Notes under the pieces: generated by a model
Seen by the model: the letters and a program-made list of their open reading frames with translations, nothing else
Databases searched by the model: none
What the model was told of the DNA's origin: nothing
In this document: piece by piece, positions 40,433 through 42,884 of the stretch
Numbering within the stretch: position 1 is the stretch's first letter
How the letters are laid out: each line of letters starts with the position of its first letter
Source: Eubacteriaceae bacterium
GTDB taxonomy: Bacteria; Bacillota; Clostridia; Eubacteriales; Eubacteriaceae
NCBI GenBank assembly: GCA_030156895.1
Contig: JASGLP010000025.1
Location: 1-42,884 of the forward strand
Length of the DNA: 42,884 bases
Direction: 5' to 3'
Position numbers and translations under genes: made by a program

Positions 40433-41707
40433 TTAATTTATTTTATCCTGCAATAACTTCATCACTTTAAAATACCGTTTGGTGATGGTTTTTATCAAAT
40501 GAATGATATCATCTGCCGATTCGATACTTTCTCGTTTCATAATCAGGGCATCCGCAATGATCAGCGATAAACGTCTGGCACAATTTCTTCCTGAATCATC
40601 CAGAACATCAAAATCCGGCAAGGCCACATAAGCACCCACCCGGCTGGCAATCTGACAACCGGCAAAACCGCAGCTTTCCTGTAGGTAATTTTTTAAAAGG
40701 TAATCCCGATACTCCGGATAGTCTTTGTAAATCGCTTTGGCATCTTTTTCCCAGCACTGAGAATAAACGCTTATATACTCCTTGAGCATACCTTTCAGAT
40801 AGGAAAGCATCTCCTTGCGGTAAGCTTTTCTTGTTTCTTTTGTGCCTTCTTCATGATAATGCCAGGCGATGAATTCATAAATCAGATTTCCCGCCAGATA
40901 ACCTGTATCCGAGGATGAAGGGCCCATAAAGGGATACTCCATATCGATAATCTTCATTTCATTTTCATCAATCATAATATTGGATGTATGCAGATCGCCA
41001 TGAACCAAACATTCACTCTTGCGCATAAAAACACCGCGCAGTTTTAAAAGCTCTATTCGCAATTCTTTTTTATCCCAGAACAGGTCACTCATTGCCACAT
41101 GGCGAGGATCAGGATCGGGCATGGGCGGCAGGTCGGCATCTTCCATGAAAGCATCCCGCAGAAACAAAATTGATTCCATAATAACCCGCATTTCCGGGTT
41201 CATAAACTTGACTTCCAGCGCCTTATGGGCCACCTGGTCAAGATAGATCTCCGAGGTGTAAAAATTGGATTTAGCCAAAAAAGCCCCCATTTGCTTGGGA
41301 AACTTGGGAAAGGATTTCCCCTTGGCCAGCTCAAATCGCATAATTTTTAGGCGACCGCAGTCTTCATAGATAAAGAGATTATTTTCCGGATCGGTATAGT
41401 ACATCTGGGGCAGATGCTCTGGTGTGATGGCGGTGCGCAGTTTGATGATCTCCGCTTCCAGCTGATTACGACTGGTGGTCAGTTTAGCCGCCTCGCCAAA
41501 AACTTTTAGGTAAGGCTTGGCCTGTTTGACAATCACTGAATGGCCGGACTCATCCCAGACCCGGTAAACATGATTGACAAAACCATCGCCGTCATCTTCG
41601 CCCTCACCAATCTCATAAACCGAAAGCTTAGCATCCGGCGTAAATATTTTTGTGAATTTTTTGATATATTCAATTACTGATTCGGGTGTTAAATCTTTAT
41701 AAGCCAT
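40433..41707 (-). CDS. mtnK: 5-methylthioribose kinase, 424 aa
   Basis: It phosphorylates methylthioribose in methionine salvage. The choline-kinase-like fold shows DGFVNHVYRV (glycine loop), VIVKQAKPYLKVFGE, the Brenner motif CLVHGDLHTSNIM and the metal-binding IDMEYPFMGP; the length and C-terminal CARRLSLIIADALIM are typical of MtnK. GGAGAG precedes the ATG. No other salvage genes are adjacent, and no SAM riboswitch was seen upstream. Confidence 0.93.
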   Translation of the reverse strand: MAYKDLTPESVIEYIKKFTKIFTPDAKLSVYEIGEGEDDGDGFVNHVYRVWDESGHSVIVKQAKPYLKVFGEAAKLTTSRNQLEAEIIKLRTAITPEHLPQMYYTDPENNLFIYEDCGRLKIMRFELAKGKSFPKFPKQMGAFLAKSNFYTSEIYLDQVAHKALEVKFMNPEMRVIMESILFLRDAFMEDADLPPMPDPDPRHVAMSDLFWDKKELRIELLKLRGVFMRKSECLVHGDLHTSNIMIDENEMKIIDMEYPFMGPSSSDTGYLAGNLIYEFIAWHYHEEGTKETRKAYRKEMLSYLKGMLKEYISVYSQCWEKDAKAIYKDYPEYRDYLLKNYLQESCGFAGCQIASRVGAYVALPDFDVLDDSGRNCARRLSLIIADALIMKRESIESADDIIHLIKTITKRYFKVMKLLQDKIN

Positions 41708-41809
41708 AATCTCTCCAATTTTGTAAAAGATAACACTCTTATTCTAACACCGCTTATGCATGGATAAAAGACAGATATTTTAGCATCAACAATAATATTT
41801 TGCCCAAAT

Positions 41810-42589
41810 CTAAATATTCAACTGATCATAGCCGTCAAAAGACCCTTTGCGACTTAGGAGAATCGAAAAATGAATGCTGAAATAACGGACGATCAGGATC
41901 GCCGCCATAATGACAATCTGATAGACGATGGCCGTCATCGGCATAGAGCCGCCCAAAATCTGACCGGTCATCATTCCCGGCAAAGAAACCAGGCCGACCG
42001 TTTCGGTGGATGCGATAATGGGATTTAACGATCCCACCACAGCATCCTTATACCAGGGCAAAGTCGCCTCCCACTGGTTGGCCGACAAGGCCAGCCGGTA
42101 CTGATACTGGCGTTCGTTCTTGCCAATTCCCTGATAAAAAGTATTAAGGCCGATTATATTGCCGCTTAAGCTGTTACCCAAAAGCATACCGATTAAAGGG
42201 ATATAGTATTGGGCTTCAAAAATATTGGACAGACCAATAACAAACTGATTGATAAAAAGGATCATGATAAAATTTGGGACGCCAAAGCCAATCAGAATCG
42301 GGAAAAACTGTTTTTTCAAATCAAGCTGGCAGGTTTTGATGGTGGTCATTGCGGCCACTCCGATCATAAACAAGACGTAGGCGGTATTAACCCATAAGTT
42401 ATCGAAAAGAAAAATATACTGCAGAAAAAAGCCAACCATGACCAGCTGAATGGACATGCGAAACAGCGAGTAGATAATGCGTTTATTGAGTTTAATCCCC
42501 ATTCGCTGATTAATATAGAGAATCGGAATAATAAAAATCAGGAGAAAAAAGGGCGCGTAGAAAACAATATCCTGAGCGTTCATGACCAT
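41810..42589 (-). CDS. fetB: FetB-type ABC transporter permease, 259 aa
   Basis: This UPF0014 membrane protein has about six to seven helices. LVMVGFFLQYIF, the GMLLGNSLSGNIIGLN segment and SLPGMMTGQILGGSMP are typical. FetAB is linked to iron export and oxidative-stress resistance in E. coli, with similar length (259 aa). GGGAGGTG precedes the ATG, which overlaps the end of fetA by 10 bases. Its ATPase partner here appears damaged. Confidence 0.88.
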   Translation of the reverse strand: MVMNAQDIVFYAPFFLLIFIIPILYINQRMGIKLNKRIIYSLFRMSIQLVMVGFFLQYIFLFDNLWVNTAYVLFMIGVAAMTTIKTCQLDLKKQFFPILIGFGVPNFIMILFINQFVIGLSNIFEAQYYIPLIGMLLGNSLSGNIIGLNTFYQGIGKNERQYQYRLALSANQWEATLPWYKDAVVGSLNPIIASTETVGLVSLPGMMTGQILGGSMPMTAIVYQIVIMAAILIVRYFSIHFSILLSRKGSFDGYDQLNI

Positions 42590-42884
42590 TTCACCTCCCT
42601 GATAGCATCATTTTTAAATACTTCGTCATGTGAAATAATCAGCATGGTTTTATCAATCGTATCAGCCGGTAGCGAAAACCGCTGCAGCCATTTTTGCAGA
42701 TGATCCTGCTGATAGCCAATCTGCCGGTTGGCGTGAAAGGAAAAGACTTCTTTAAAGACATCACTGACAATGCCTTTGGGAAGATCGGCATCCTGACTGA
42801 CATAGGTGATTTTCTTACGTACCTCATTAACCGTTTGGGGTGACAAAAGCAGGCCATCTACCTCAATTTCTCCGGAATCCGGGT
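42580..42884 (-). pseudogene. fetA: FetA-type ABC ATPase, partial at window edge and internally deleted
   Basis: The frame enters from the right edge (PDSGEIEVDGLLLSP), so the Walker A region lies outside the window. The Q-loop region KKITYVSQDADLP is present. After LQRFSLPADTIDKT the sequence passes straight to MLIISHDEVF, the segment that normally follows the H-loop strand. The ABC signature LSGGE, Walker B and D-loop, normally about 50-60 residues, are missing in frame. Without them ATP hydrolysis should fail. Either it is a decayed gene, or the sequence carries an assembly deletion. Confidence 0.7.

Overview
The window looks like chromosome of an anaerobic, low-GC Firmicute of the class Clostridia. 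Evidence: strong AGGAGG-type ribosome sites, near-consensus TTGACA/TATAAT promoters, a large SRP RNA with Alu domain, a superoxide reductase, an iron-dependent alcohol dehydrogenase, a stand-alone corrinoid-protein-type Fe-S domain, and B12-controlled alpha-ribazole salvage. An Acetobacterium/Eubacterium-like acetogen is my best guess from general gene content; I could not run a search.

Layout. Positions 1-9.7 kb are accessory DNA, mostly AT-rich and all on the minus strand. They hold a tightly packed cassette (small zinc-ribbon protein, WYL regulator, TerB-like protein, Gly-rich membrane/coiled-coil protein, 453-residue unknown protein) and a 1683-residue SF1 helicase-nuclease of the DUF4011/DUF3320 type. 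This resembles a defence island and abuts two tandem tRNA-Ser genes. From 9.7 to 21 kb come core genes: ilvE, a G5/3D cell-wall protein, mutY, a MEMO-AMMECR1 fusion, eno, a DUF6440-like small protein, a UvrD-type helicase, an Fe-alcohol dehydrogenase and the SRP RNA. From 21 to 27 kb are superoxide reductase, YjbQ, a GyrI-like protein behind a leader terminator, a flavinylated membrane protein, a split chromate-type transporter, a phosphopantetheinyl transferase, a TetR regulator and a small Fe-S protein. From 27 to 33 kb are tRNA-Gln, tatD, cca, an HD protein and the folate genes pabA-pabB-pabC. From 33 to 37 kb are a cobalamin riboswitch with cblT-cblS, and the aroF-tyrA operon behind an aromatic-rich leader peptide and terminator. 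From 37 to 42.9 kb are metY-metA, a small lipoprotein, mtnK, and fetB with a fetA that lacks its central ABC motifs.

How the genes connect. aroF and tyrA make chorismate and commit prephenate to tyrosine; pabA, pabB and pabC divert chorismate to p-aminobenzoate. metA (acetyl-type) and metY form the O-acetylhomoserine route to methionine, and mtnK salvages methylthioribose. ilvE and metY carry the same palindromic operator-like sequence at their promoters, which suggests a shared regulator.

Most notable observations: (1) the WYL-TerB-membrane cassette next to a defence-type helicase-nuclease; (2) a 42-residue leader peptide rich in Phe/Tyr/Trp in front of a terminator and aroF-tyrA; (3) pabC lying in frame behind the pabB TGA with no ATG/GTG/TTG at the expected position, best explained by an AUU start; (4) a family of about 130-bp hairpin repeats, three full copies, each just downstream of a minus-strand gene, with paired base changes in the stem; (5) a promoter-terminator-gene leader before a GyrI-like gene; (6) an internally deleted fetA.
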